DNA of 64,000 nt from Hydrangea macrophylla (GCA_033977485.1 CM066995.1:44141736-44205735), one strand, 5' to 3'; counted from the stretch's first letter, positions 33,168 through 45,475 are shown. Notes: a model not told the origin generated them from the letters alone. Numbers and translations are program-made.

Positions 33168-33666
33168 AGTCTGTTTAGGTAACTAATTGACAGCGTATGG
33201 GTAACTAATTGACAGCCTGTGGTGATTGATATATATCTGGCTTGTTTCTTTATCTGTTTAGGAAGCTGTTGCTGCGAATCTGAGCAGTTTTCTTAACTGG
33301 GTGAGGAAACTGCTAGGTTTCTGAGATGTGGGGATGCACCCCTTAGCTAGTTGAGCTAGCTCTGAGCTATTTGGTGACTGGATGATGCTTCCCCTGGGCG
33401 AGGTCGGGCCTGAAGCATTGGAGGTCGGCGAGGTCGGGCCTAGAGCACTGGCCTGAAGTACTGGAGGTCGGTGATGTCGATAGGTGAGGTCAGCAGGCGA
33501 GGTCGGCATTGTAAGCCGACGAGGTCGGACCTGAAGTACTGGAGGTCGGAGAGGTTGGACCTGGAGGTCGAGCCTGGAGGTCGGGGTCAAACCCGTAACA
33601 CTGGACTAGAAGTTGGTCGAGGTCAGACCCGTGATACTGGACTACTTGACCATTTTGGGCGTATCA
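33168..33666 (-). repeat. Partial LTR of an older Tat-type element (outermost host)
   Basis: Ends GGGCGTATCA and is followed by GTTGCCCCCCATTT, the same arrangement of LTR end and complement of a polypurine tract as at 41094/41095 in the better preserved Tat element. The left part is cut off by the Tekay insertion. It contains an irregular repeat of GGAGGTCGG and GAGGTCGG-type blocks (33400-33620). Confidence 0.65.
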
Positions 33667-33818
33667 GTTGCCCCCCATTTCTAAGTTTGGCCTGATGCTA
33701 TATCGAGTTAAGTTTGAAAATCTATTGATTCTGCTTAGCACTATCTGATGTTTGCAAAGTTGGATTTTCTCGTGGAGCGATGCACCTTATGATTTAAAGT
33801 CTGCAGATCTTAATAAGC
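33667..33818 (-). other. Polypurine tract and start of the 3' non-coding region, older Tat element
   Basis: Minus strand AAATGGGGGGCAAC directly precedes the LTR. The rest is non-coding sequence of the type found next to Tat 3' LTRs. Confidence 0.6.
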
Positions 33819-34703
33819 AATGTTTTGAAAACTGGACCGTTCATCGAACCAGAAATATGACCGATTCACGGGTTACTAGTTCAACCGTCGGCTGAACCGG
33901 AATCAAACTGTGATGTCATAATTATGCAATAAATATAGTTATTCATAAATATTAATAATAGTATGCAATTAAAAAAATATAAAAATTTTAAAACTGCTTT
34001 CAGATCTTTTTATAACATGCAGTAGACAACCCTCAGATCTAAAGATTCTCATTTCTAAACACAACATTGAATGGAAATACTAATAAGAAGATGACAAGTG
34101 TCCAAACTAAAGAAACATGTGCATGAGATGATTTGACCAAAAGTTAAGACTTGAAGTTTTAAAACCTAGTTCGGTTGTTCAAAGGAATCAAAACAATGAC
34201 ATTTAAGGTAGATACAAATCGGTGGGTGACAAGTGTTCAAAAATAATGAAGAGGGTCACATGCAAGTATTTGACCCTTAGTTAAAAGTTAAAACCTAGTC
34301 TGCGTTTTATTTCCTTACAGAAAAAGAAGAGAAAGAAATCAATGTTGTGGTGCATGGAGGCGACTGAAGGTGAGATCCTTCATCAGATCAATGGATGTTG
34401 AGATCCTTTAACATTTCGACGGCCGGTGAACTCCTAATTAGATCTACGGCCAGTGCTCCTTCGATACAATGCATTTAGCAAAATATCAATTTTACCCCTT
34501 TTTAGTTTTTTTTTTTGGACTTTTTCACGAATCGGTTTGATTCCAAGAACCGGTCCCGGTTTCCTTGTTTAACCGGTTTACCCACAAATTCTGAGCGATT
34601 TTTGGCATGATAGCAATTACCGAGTTGAACCAGACTGGAAAAGGGACCGGTTGACGGGTGAACTGGTTGAACCGGTCGGTCCGGTCCAGGTTTTAAAACC
34701 ATG
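33819..34703. mobile_element. Non-autonomous Mutator-like element (885 bp)
   Basis: Imperfect terminal inverted repeats (AATGTTTTGAAAACTGGACC against CATGGTTTTAAAACCTGGAC at the other end), flanked by a 9-bp duplication with one mismatch (TTAATAAGC 33810-33818, TTAGTAAGC 34704-34712). The ends are rich in CCGGTT-type sequence. No transposase ORF. The 9-bp duplication points to the Mutator superfamily. Confidence 0.6.
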
Positions 34704-35216
34704 TTAGTAAGCCACCCTTGTATCAATGACGGATCAAGATCAGTAATGCTGTGATTGCTCGGGGAAGCTACCTCAGAACTTCTGAATCTTATGAATTCTT
34801 GGGAACTGGCTCAGAGTTAAGACTTAGCCTAATTCGGAGTCTTTTTAAGTGCTCGAGAATTAGCTAAGAGTTGAGACTTAGCCTAATTCGGAGCCTTTTG
34901 AGTGCTCGGGAATTGGCTAAGAGTTGAGACTTAGCCTAATTCTGAGTCTTTGATTTAAGTTAGCTCCCAAGATGATTATCTTTTGCCCAGGAAGCATTCG
35001 TCAAGACTTCTGGTACAAAAATTTGACCATACTGGATAAGCCGACGTAAAGCAAGTAGCTTTTGGGTCCTTTTTTACAACAGCTCCCAGGATGGTTATCT
35101 CCAACCCAGTAAGCTTTCGTCAAGACTGTTGGTAGAAGAGTTTAACTATGTTGGACAAGCCAACCTAAAGCGTGTTGCTTTAGGGTCCTTTTTATGTTAG
35201 TTCCCAGGATGGTTAT
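34704..35216 (-). other. 3' non-coding region of the older Tat element, with internal direct repeats
   Basis: Two repeat types: a unit of about 60 bp with GAGTTGAGACTTAGCCTAAT (34810-34950, about three copies) and a unit of about 120 bp with CAGGATGGTTATC and TAGGGTCCTTTTT (34970-35216). The second type continues at 58136 after the Athila-like insertion. No gene seen. Confidence 0.55.
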
Positions 35217-35651
35217 TGTCAAACAATGAATGTTGCATATTCATGTGCTAATTTAATAGATGCAGTGCTCATTTAATCCCCAAATCCTTAGTTCTACATA
35301 CATTTTGGAATTAATATGATTTAATGATGATGTCACTCAAATGTGTGTAATTATGTACTTTTACATGTTTTATATGTTTAGGTGAGAATGTAGTTGAAGT
35401 AATGCAATAAAATGAAAGAAAAAAAGCAGCGAACATAGGATTATCTCCCATGCTCATTTTTGCTTATTTATGTTGTCAAAAATTCCTAACTACCAGTCTT
35501 AAGACCAAAGGAAAAATCCAAAAAAAAAAGAAAAAAAAAAGAAAAGAAAAGAAAAATAAAGGAAAAAAACTAATCTAGAAGAAAAACAAGCAAGGCATTT
35601 ATGGCTTGAAAAGGACATTTCTACATATATGTGTAACGTAGGAAATTTGGG

Positions 35652-35709
<58 letters not shown>

Positions 35710-37388
35710 GATTAATTCAAAATGGTGTCAGAATAAAAAAAAATGGACGAGGATTGAAAAAATTAGCAAACCCTCACTTTCATCCCCTGTTCAATGACGA
35801 ACGGGATGACGAATCTTCTTATCCTTCACTAAAGAGACAGAAGACATAGCCACATAGAGAGCACATAGAGCCACACAGCCAGAGAGAAAACCATAGGAAG
35901 AATTCCATAGCCAAAGTTACCATGTAGAAATTTAAGCTTTTATTTGCTTAATTTTGGTCTAAAATTTGTGAAAGATTTTCTTTTCTGTAATTGATGACTT
36001 CAAGTTCAAAAATCTGTAAGTATTTTCATCTACTGTATAAAAAATTAGTTTCTAGATTTTAGTGTTATTAGTATTTTTAGTATAGTTGGTAGTTGTAGAC
36101 CTTCCTTAAAATAGTTTTCAAACCCCAAATTTCCAATTTTTGTAACAAAAATTTCATTCACTGTACAACACAATTTCCAATTAAACTCTGGAATTGTTTG
36201 CTATGTAGTTGTTATAATCACCTAGTAAAGCCCCAAGCATACACACCCTATCCATATTTCATTCCCAAATTAGATTAGAATTTGGTTTGGCCTTGCTTGT
36301 GTTCTTGGAGTTATTCCAAGAATTCAATCCCAACTATTGTTAAGTGAAGAAAAAGTATATTAATATTAGTTTGTAGTCTTTCCTTGGTGTTATGACCTTA
36401 ACCTTAATTGGACAGTGATTGTGTACACCTATTTAATTTATCTTTAAAAGGTAATTCAGAAGACTGTTTCAATTCCAAAAATGGTTGACAAAAACTTTAA
36501 TTGGGAATATGTAATAAAAGCTTAGAAATCACTGCTTCTGCGCGCTAATCTTAAATGGGTAAATTTATCTATATGGGTTATTTTTCCATTTTTGGCCAAA
36601 AATGTCTATAATTTATGACTATTTAACATATCCATAGACTATAGCTATATTGGACTTCAAAGGATTACGCATTTGAAATAAGAATTTAATTAGGTGAATT
36701 GTCAAACTATGCCTTTTGTCATAAAAAAAATACCTAGCATACAAAACAATTTACTTAATAATGTTTATATTTCAAGTATATGTATATATATATTTCTATC
36801 CATTAATGGACAGGCAATCATGCAGTGGCGGAGTGGTGGGGACTGAGCGCCGAATAACCCACGTTCGCAAACTTGACTTGACTTCGAACTTGACTACTGC
36901 CCAATTGCCTCTTTATTTTTCTTTAAACCAAACGACGTCGTTTCATATCAAACCTGACTCACTTGATATGACTTCAACTGGTATAAGTTTAAAAATGCCA
37001 AACATTTTCAAAAGCACAAAAGTTATGTGATCTAGTGTTGATTTGCATATTACCAATCCATTTAAATCATTTCTTCCAAGTCAATTAATATTTCTTGTTT
37101 TTAGATAACTTAGATTAAATATTTGTATTATTTCCATCTTCGCTATAATAAAATCCAAAAAATTCATTTCATGTAAATCTAGCTGTTATCTCATTTTTCT
37201 TTCTTTTCTTACTAGCATCTTAGCTAGTCTATTTTTAATGTGTAGTGTTAAAATCTTTACCGTAAACTACTAAAAAAATAGCCTTTTAATGAAGTTTTAC
37301 TACAAAAATATATGAACTAGTTGTTTAGAAAAAGTCCCAAAAATCCATCATCTTTTATTTTCTTTTTAAGGACAAAATAGTTACTTCC
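35217..37388 (+). repeat. Left LTR of the old Athila-like element, truncated by a Tat insertion
   Basis: Aligns with 55579-58010 of the right LTR. It breaks at TTACTTCC (37388) where the Tat LTR begins, and its last 125 bp or so are missing. It lacks the MITE present in the right LTR at the equivalent of 36230, and lacks about 115 bp found at 57037-57152. Confidence 0.8.
35656..35706. repeat. (TC)n microsatellite in an LTR
   Basis: About 51 bp of TC repeats. The same locus in the right LTR (56010-56034) has only about 25 bp. Confidence 0.95.
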
Positions 37389-38011
37389 TGGTTTGTACAA
37401 AAATATTCGGTCAAAGTCAACCCTCGCCACCTCAGCAAAGAAAAGTCAAGTCACCTTGAGTCTAGGCCAGCTGCTCAGCCCTCCCGAGCCGTTGTATAAA
37501 ACTGCCCGGTTCGGTCAGAAGCCCGGGCGTTCACTCCGGACTGGTCCCACATGGGTGCACCCCCAGAAGGCATGGTTGCTTATTCAGCGAGCAAGCAGAC
37601 AGTTTTCTATCCCAGCTAGAAGACTAAATGGAAGGAGCAAGTAGTTTCCTAAACCACTTAGGAAACTTTCCTTGAATCATGCTAATCAATTTGTAGCTAG
37701 ATTAGGCTTCCTAATCTAATAAGTTGCCTTGCACGGGTGGTCTCTTGGACCTATAAAAGAGGTCACCCACCCCCATTGAAGGGGATCACATTCTGACTCC
37801 AAAGAATAGCATATAAACAACTCATTGTTACGCATAAACACGGTCGGTTTGTGGTAGTGGCACCCACTCTGTTGGCTCACCAAAGGCCACCGGTGATCTG
37901 CTAGTGAAAGCGCATTGACGCAACTGTGGACGTAGTCATTAATGGGGCCGAACCACATACAATCTCTTGTGTCTCTTTGTAAACCTCTCTTACCAATTTT
38001 TGGCATCATCA
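37389..38011 (+). repeat. 5' LTR of a truncated plus-strand Tat-type element
   Basis: TGGTTTGTAC...GGCATCATCA, 623 bp, related in inverted orientation to the LTR at 54551-55187 and followed by the Tat-type primer site. Inserted into the old Athila-like LTR. Confidence 0.8.
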
Positions 38012-38014
38012 GTT

Positions 38015-38032
38015 TGGCGCCGTCTATGGGAA
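38015..38032 (+). other. Primer binding site of the plus-strand Tat fragment
   Basis: TGGCGCCGTCTATGGGAA starts three bases after the LTR end, the form usual in Tat/Retand elements. Confidence 0.8.
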
Positions 38033-38061
38033 ACGGTAAGTTTTTCACCACCAAATTTCTT

Positions 38062-39566
38062 GACTGATCAACATGCCACCGAAAATGAGTAAGAAGAATA
38101 CCGCCTAGGCCAGTCAGGAGAACTTGCAACTCGAGCAGCAGGCCGCCTCCATGACCTTTGAGAAAGTAATAGCGGCGCTCGTGCAACTCCTGGAAGGCCA
38201 GCCGCAAACCCAGTAGCAGATTAAAGCGCTGTTGGCCCTACAGGAAAAGTGTCCTCAATCCGAGAACCAGCCCGGGAAAAGCATCCCAGACCGGGAGCCC
38301 GCACGAGTCTGGAACCATACCCACTCTACGTCGGTGTCCCCGTCGGATTGGGAACACGTTAGGGATGGTGACCGTAGCAGAGCGCCTAGGCATACTAGGC
38401 GGCGAGCTCGGACCAATCCTCGCCAGGTGGAATATGTTAGAGATATCATCAACAAACGACGCACCGCCAGAGGGAAGGAATCAGGACAAAAGGCCCAGGA
38501 ATCGGCCAAAGACCCTCCCCTTCGGTCAGGAGCTGGAGAGATCTTAGGCACAAGATTTCCCAGAGTCAGAGCCGGGTTCTATCCCCGAGGATGACGCACT
38601 TCGAGGAGGAGGCCTCATCATCTGACCCGACGTACCACTCGGATTCGGAGAGGAAAACCGGGTGAGATGTAAAGGCCCAGATCAAAGACTTGCAGTAGCA
38701 AATCGAAAGGTTGAATCGCAAATCTAGCCAGGACCTCACCAACACAGAGACCGAGTCACCCTATACCGCTCAGATACCAGGATTCCCCATCCCGTGGAAA
38801 TTCAAGCCTCCACATCTTAGTTCCTATGACGGTTCAAGGAGCCCAGTGGACCATGTTTGCACATACAAAGCTCAAATGGCGTTGGTCACCACGATCGATG
38901 AGTTATTGTGCCTGGCCTTCCTAGCACTCTTAAAGGGCCAGCCGCGCAATGGTTCCATGTTCTGAAACCCCAAAAGATTGACAACTTTAAGACGTTGAGC
39001 AAGCTCTTCATCAACCAGTTTGTGGGGATGCTCGATCGGTCACAACCGGACACCCAACTATTGGCCATCAAGCAGCGAAAGGGGGAATCCCTAAGGGAGT
39101 ATAAGGACCGTTTCAACCAATAGAAGCTCTAGATCCGTAATATGAATGAAACGGCCGCAATCATAGCCTTCTGTTCGGGAGTTCAACACACCAAGGTTGC
39201 CACGTCGTTTCATCGCGACCGACCAGCAACCCTGGTGGAGCTCTCAGAGAGGGTCAGAAAGTACATCGACACCGAGGAATTCCTCAAGGCCAAGCGCTAG
39301 TTTGGCAGAAGACGAGTCCTCTGGATCAAAGCGGAAGTGCGATGCCTCAGAGAAGGGCTCGGGAAAGAAGATAAAACAAGATCAGCCTAAAAGTGGTCGA
39401 GATCAGCCCCCGATCAAGTTCACACCCCTTTTCTGACCTATTCATGAGGTTATGGTCGCCATCGAGACCCGACGGCTCCTCCAGGAGCCGGCAAAGCTGA
39501 AAAGTCCACCCGGTAAGAGAAACCGGGATAAGTTGTGCCGCTTCCACAAAGACCATAGACATGACA
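38062..39566 (+). pseudogene. Decayed Tat-type gag
   Basis: Starts MPPKMSKKNTA and meets a stop soon after, with further stops and frame changes. Recognisable blocks are FKPPHLSSYDGSRSPVDHV (from 38790), KTLSKLFINQFVGMLDRSQ (from 38990), FHRDRPATLVELSERV (39205) and the zinc-finger-like CRFHKDHRHDT at 39538-39566, where the sequence is cut in the middle of the finger and passes directly into Athila-like 3' sequence. Pol and the 3' LTR are missing. Confidence 0.8.
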
Positions 39567-40606
39567 CGTTGATGTTATTTTGGGTATGTTAATTGCATAC
39601 AACACATTGTCACATGTTTAACTACTTTCAAATGCTAGAAACTCTTTAAACATTAAATATTTGACAGTGTGAAACTATGTACTGAATCTAAATGGATGAG
39701 TAAGAATAAACTATGTAGTTTAAAGACAAGTAGTGGAAACTAATTAACCCATGTGCGCTTTTGTTCCAATCTTTCTTTATGAGGATTACTATTCTTTCCA
39801 GTCTCATTCTTTTTGTCATATCAATCGTTGAAAGTCTCATTATTATTCTTTTTGACTGATCACTAGAAGAGAACGGTCAGGATTTACCACTAAATTTCTT
39901 AAATGAACAAAGCCAATCTATTTTGAAAGTGATTTAGGCCATCTTTTCTTTCAAATGCACCTCCGTTCACCTAATATTGCCTTATTCTCAGTTCTCTCCA
40001 AATCATGCATTTCTCCACCTGGGAGTACAAATCTCACTTCTATATCCAGGTATATGATTAGACTGTAATGATATTCCAAGAAAAGAAAGAAGTGGTAAAG
40101 AAAGAAAGGAGTAGTTAAAAAAAAGAAAAAAAAAGAAACTGACAAAAGACGATACAAATGATTAAAAGGAGAAGAAAAAGAAGAAATTAGAATGAATTGC
40201 ACAAACACTCCAATCACATGCTAAGAACAAATACACTCCAAATCTCCTAATCACCTTAATTTTTACCTAATACCAGTCAAAGTCCTGATGATTTAAAAGA
40301 AATTGATTTTTAAATTTAAGTGATAAAGATGTTCTCCATGATAGATCGCTCTTATAGTACTAAGTATCCGTTTATGATACTTATTGCACTCCAAATGCCT
40401 ATATATTGAGTCATCAAACTGGAAGCAACTTCCCTGTCTTTGCTTTTCTACCATGTGAGATGTTATCTATACCGATTTTTGAAAGTTTCTCATTAAAGAG
40501 GGAAATCCCAGTGAGATTTGAGTTAAAACTGCAAGTTTTATGACTGATGTTAGTTATATAAACTTTGAAGTTAAGATCAGCTATTTGACTTTTCAAGCAC
40601 ACACTA
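39567..40606 (+). other. 3' internal non-coding remnant of the old Athila-like element, left part
   Basis: Shares blocks with 24100-24800 of the young Athila (for example ACAAGTAGTGGAAACTAA at 39722 and GAACGGTCAGGATTTACCA near 39870). No gene. Ends with CACTA (40602-40606), the target duplication of the next Tat element. Confidence 0.65.
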
Positions 40607-41094
40607 TGATGATGCCAAAAATTGGGTAAGAGTAATTATATGAAAAAGATGAACACAAAGAAGTTTGGCCCCATTAATGAGGTGACCTACGTCCACAGGT
40701 GCGTCGGTGCGCTTTCACTAACAGATCACCGGCGGGGACTGGGGAGCCAACAGAGTAAGCGGCACTACTAGAAAAACCGACCGGGTATATGCGTATGAAT
40801 TAATAGATTATGCTATCCTTTAGGTTCAGGATGTGACCCCCTACAATGGGGTTGGGTGGCCTCTTTTATAGGTGCAAGAGACCACCCGTACAAGGTAAGT
40901 CTGTAGATTAGAGAGCTTTAATCTGATTACAATCAATTTATATGAATTTACGAGAGTTTTCTATGTGGTTTAGGAAACTACTTGCTCCTTCCATTTAGTC
41001 TTCTAGCTGGGATAGGTAACTGTCTGGTTGCCGCTAGACAAGCAACCATGCCTTCTAGAGACGCGCCCATGTGGGGATATTTTCATACATATCA
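40607..41094 (-). repeat. 3' LTR of the Tat-type element
   Basis: 488 bp, TGATGATGCC...CATATCA in plus orientation. Compared with 54551-55187 (637 bp) it has lost about 150 bp after CATGTGGGG (41075). Confidence 0.85.
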
Positions 41095-41108
41095 GTTGCC
41101 CCCCATTT
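41095..41108 (-). other. Polypurine tract of the Tat-type element
   Basis: Plus GTTGCCCCCCATTT, minus AAATGGGGGGCAAC, directly next to the 3' LTR. Confidence 0.75.
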
Positions 41109-41941
41109 TTGAAACTAATGGGATGCTCTATCTGATGAGGTTTGAAAATTAAGACTGCTTCAGAAAAACTGTTCGGGAAAGAGGCCGGGAGCCCCAGGAC
41201 GTGACCGGTCGCGCTGGTCTTCCGGGTCTGGACTGAGAGGTGGCTATGCGGACTCGGGACAGGCTACTGCCACGTGTCAACTAGTCACTGGCCTGGTCAG
41301 GATCCAACGAGGCTGGCGTGAAAATAATTAAGCAGTTGCATGGTAGCCAGACCGTCCTATTGTACATTTAATGCGCGCAGCTTTTGAGGCGGTGGTTCAT
41401 GTGCCCGAGATGACAATTGTCGGTCGATTTGGCGGGAAAGCTCCTTGACTGTTAGATCCAATCTGATCTGGGTCATCCGTGTCTCCTATATAAAGAACAC
41501 TTGCTCATTTTGTTAGTTCCTGCTGCCAAGAAGTAGAGACTACCGAGCGGTTTTGAGAGCAAGACTTTCCCGGCCAAGTTTCCCGATTCATTTTCTGTTT
41601 TGATTCTTGTAAGTCCTTTCTTTCCAAGCTTCCATTTGTTGCATTCCACCTTATCTTTTTTCTTTTTCTTTCCTTCTGTATGAGGCTGGAGGGATCAAAC
41701 CCAGTAGGTTTTGCCCGGGACTGGGACTTCCTTTTCCTTAGGTTCATTTCTATTCTCAGGTCGAGTAGCCCGTCCTTAGTTGTAGAGCGGTTGAACCGAT
41801 CGGGTTGTAGTGTAACAGTGTTGACCGAGTGTTGCTTTACATTGGGGACCCTTTACTCTTTTCCCTTTAGGTTCGTCACTTTGCCCCCGTTGTACCTCAG
41901 GTTAGGAGTTCCTGACCCGTATCAAGGTTGCCACTTACTCC

Positions 41942-42530
41942 CTTTTCCAGCCTCTGGTGCTTTAGGGATGTGCCACTCAGGGTTCAAATCGTCTTCCCGG
42001 TCGAAAGATGAGCAGTCCCGCTCTGGGACCCCTGACACCAACCTAGACCCACCCTCGGTATCCCCGTCAGACCAGCATAGCGATGGCAGGATTCCTATCC
42101 GGGTGCCTGATGATGAGGGGGTTCATAATATGCCCATTACCTCGGCATCTAGGAGGCAAGATGCCGAGGAGTCTTTTCCAAACAGTCCTGGCATGGTTTT
42201 CTCTTACGAGTGGATTGTTAGTACCTTATGCTCTGCTGACCTAGCCCGGATCAGGGAGAAATATGACATTCCCGACCACTTCTCCTTAGCTATGCATAAC
42301 GATGGGCTCACCTTCACCAGTCAGGCTTCATCACCCTGTAGGAGGATGCCCTTATAGCGGGCCTCTGTCTTCCTCTACATCCCACTGCCCGGGATCTACT
42401 TATATACCTCAGGATATCGCCTGGACATCTCGTCCCGAACGGGTAGAGATTCTTGATGGGGGACTATCTCCCTGTGGCCCCAGGCTCTAGGTTACGAGCT
42501 CACCCTACAGGAGTTCTTTTGGGCCCGCCG
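41942..42530 (+). pseudogene. Antisense ORF of the Tat element, 5' part
   Basis: Plus-strand reading opposite to gag-pol. An acceptor-like TTTTCCAG precedes an ATG near 41969 (MCHSGFKSSSRSK), followed by a Ser-rich leader and the block EWIVSTLCSADLARIREKYD, the signature of the putative gypsy-type transposon domain found in Retand/Tat accessory ORFs. The frame is lost at 42355, but the next frame continues the domain (PLHPTARDLLIYLRISPG). The role of this accessory protein is not known. A solo LTR interrupts it downstream. Confidence 0.75.
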
Positions 42531-42857
42531 GCCATTCAAAGTGCATGGGGAGGCCGGTTTTTTCTCCTTATCTGCTCGGTAGGGTAGGAAAATAATAATT
42601 AACTGCCCAAGCAACAACAGGGGGTAGAAGAAGAAATTCTTCCAAGTATCCACCCTCGAGTTCTGTGAGGAGGCGTCGGGCGTTCAATTGAGGACCTCCT
42701 GGGCAGGGGAGTTGAGGAGTAAGCCTCTGTCCTTTCTAGTGTTTTATTTTTATTTCGCTGCTATTACCAAACTGACTACTTTCGTCATGCAGAGGGATCA
42801 ATCAATCCACCCAACATTCCCGACGAGTGCCAGGCAAGGATTCTGTCCTTGGTCGAG

Positions 42858-44344
42858 TGATGGAAAAGCCAGTTTAAGTTAAAAGTTTAAACGCGCAGCG
42901 GAAAAGTCAAGTTATAAAACTTAATGGTAGCCCAGGATCTACTACTCGTTAATTCCATAGATGCGTACAAGAGGGGACAAGAGTTATACCTTATTGTCTT
43001 GAACCCAATTCGGATTTTCTTCTTCTTCCTTGGTGATGCAGCAGCCTCCACTAGGTTGTCTTCACCCTTATGTCTCCTACGGATGCTTGCCCGAGAGACT
43101 AGAGATGGTGGGATCTCTAATAGAGAGGAAAAAGAAGGTTTGGGGCTCTAAAATAGTTTCTGCAGCTTCTGAAGTTCTGAAAACGACGAACTCCTTTTCC
43201 AGAACGTAGCTGCCCTATTTATAGATTTCCAGAACCGACCTAGACTTCGAGCGATTGAAGATCTTTGATCGATCGAACCTTCGATCGATCGAACCATTCT
43301 CGATCGATCGGGACTGCCAAGACTTCAATCGATCGAACATACTTCAATCGATCGAACTTGTCTTGACAACTTTCTCATGTGTCTTTCCAAGTATCCTGGC
43401 GGAGCTAAGAGTGGGACCTCCTAGGCTCTTTATTGTTGGCTCAGACCAGTTTGTTAATTACCATGACCAAACTCTTTGATCAGCAACGTTTACTCCACTA
43501 TAAAACGATAACTGAACTCCAACGCAAAAGAACATATCTGAAGTAATAACTAGACTTGTATGTTGTACTAATGTCCCTCTACCTTCAGCATTCGTAATCA
43601 TATTCAGGTAGTCGGATAACTGTTATTGTCAACCTGAATCATGATTACTTCTTGTATTCCTTGAGTCCCATTCACCTCTCATGATTACCAAACATGTTGA
43701 TAACTCTTATCAACAAGACTGCAGTACTCAGTAATCGACTTGGTGACATTCTCAAGAGAATGCTTACTCTGAAACAGAGGGTAGATTCTGTCTTGCCAAT
43801 TTATGTTCACAACCCTACGAATATGACATACCCAAGATACCCAGGTGTTGATCTTCTATAGACCTCACTGATTGGTAAGTCAAAGCAGCCATATCCACAG
43901 TCTGTGTTCATAATCGTCTCAAGATTAAGAACACGTACCTTATACAAGTTATGAGTTCCTATCGACTGATTGACAGTCTTGAGTGTCAATAGGAAAGCTC
44001 AGGTCCGTCAATGCACTATAAGCACTAGCATGTTAACTAAGAGCTAAACTCTAGTGATTGAGATTAATCACTCCATCCAATGGTAGTTAATCATGCTACA
44101 GTGTAAACCTGATGAGATATCCAGTCTCATCATCCACTGTGACACATTCTAAGTAACAAAGAATAGTAATTCGTATCTCACTTGTATGTATCTCATACAT
44201 ACACGAATTACTTACTATGATACTTAAGGATAAACAACCATCTCATGAAAAAAACATACATAATGAAATGTAAAGCTGATATCCATATATTAAAATGTCA
44301 ATGTCTCATACATAAAGTAATGGTTTGAGAGCACAAACCCAACA
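42858..44344 (-). mobile_element. Solo LTR (1487 bp) with CGATCG palindrome cluster
   Basis: TGATGG...CCCAACA, flanked by TCGAG on both sides (42853-42857, 44345-44349). Read on the minus strand it starts TGTTGGGTTTGTGCTCTC, a common plant copia-type LTR beginning, but the superfamily is an inference. No coding region. Holds the palindrome cluster at 43246-43356. Confidence 0.8.
43246..43356. repeat. CGATCG palindrome cluster in an unrelated solo LTR
   Basis: Units at 43246, 43264, 43280, 43299, 43324 and 43343. Pairs 43280/43299 (spacer CCATT) and 43324/43343 (spacer CATAC) keep the exact 19-bp offset seen in the Athila clusters. The rest of the LTR does not resemble the Athila LTR. Confidence 0.85.
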
Positions 44345-44540
44345 TCGAGGACCCCACAGACATCAGTAAATTACTGACCTGGGCGGGGGGTCAGAAGACG
44401 TCCTATAAGCCCAAGCATCGCCTCGAGGCTGACAGATTCTTCCCGATCATTCCCAGTACGTAAACTCAATCTCATCCTCGGATTGCTTTGCTATTTATTC
44501 AACTCCCTGTATAACTAACTCGTCCTTGATTGTTTGACAG

Positions 44541-45475
44541 AGATGGCCCCAAAAAACACGGCGGCATTGAAGGAGAAGGAGGCGGCTCTACTGGCCCGGG
44601 CGGGAATGAAGAGGAAGAAGTAGGACCCTATCGAGGGTCAAAAGTTGAAGAGGATCTCCCTGGGGATTGCCATCCGGGCCGATAAGGAAGCGGTCGGAAC
44701 CTCAAATCCCGGGGTCACCATGGAGACGGCAGACGCTATCATAGGGAGAGTCCGACCTGGCTTACTGTAGAGTTAGGTTGACAAATGCTCTCTGCTGGGC
44801 CCCGAGGCCTTGCTCGTCTAGCTGTACATAGTCAGCCACATGGTAAGTTTCCCTTTACACATTTCGTGTTTTTATCTTCTCTGCCCGGGAACTTAGACTT
44901 CGGAACTTTTCTTGGAGGTCGGCTATTTGGCGGCGGGGGCTGAGGCTACCCTACCCGAGATGGCCGAGAAACTAGCCACTACTGAGGCCGCCCTGGCAGA
45001 AGAGAAGGCTGCTCGGGAGTCTACAGTGTTTGCCCTTTCTGTGGCAGAGGAAAAGTCCAGGGCTTTGGCCCTTGAGTTGGAAGAGGCCCGGGACACTATC
45101 TCCACCGAGCGGGCTGCTCGGAAGGCCTCAGAATGTAAGGTTGTGGATGCAGAGGCTAGGAGGGTGGCCACCGAGAAGGAAGCCGAGGTTCTGACACTGA
45201 CCCTGGCTGAGGTCACCGTCGTTCGGGATGCCGAGGCCAAAGAAGCTGAGGAAGAATTCGAGGCGGGCTTCCTCAAGGGCTATGCCGACCTGGTCACTCG
45301 GGTCTCCTCAGACCACCCGGTTTGGGACCTCTCCATGTACTCCTGGGTTGACTCCGACTTCTGGAAGGAGCTAGCTCAGGATGATGAGGGGGTTGTTGCT
45401 GTTGCTGCTGACGATGATGTGCCGACCGATAGGGATGTCACGGGTGACGATGTGGACGTCGTCGACGTCGTGTAG
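44541..45475 (+). pseudogene. Antisense ORF of the Tat element, 3' part (coiled coil)
   Basis: From MAPKNTAALKEKEAALLARA near 44543, with stops at about 44622 and 44770, then open from 44912 to the stop at 45475 (187 codons). That last part is a long Ala/Glu-rich coiled coil (about residues 15-115), then GFLKGYADLVTR and an acidic Val/Asp-rich tail. This is the usual C-terminal layout of the Tat antisense ORF. It belongs with the 5' part at 41942-42530; the solo LTR separates the two. Confidence 0.75.
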
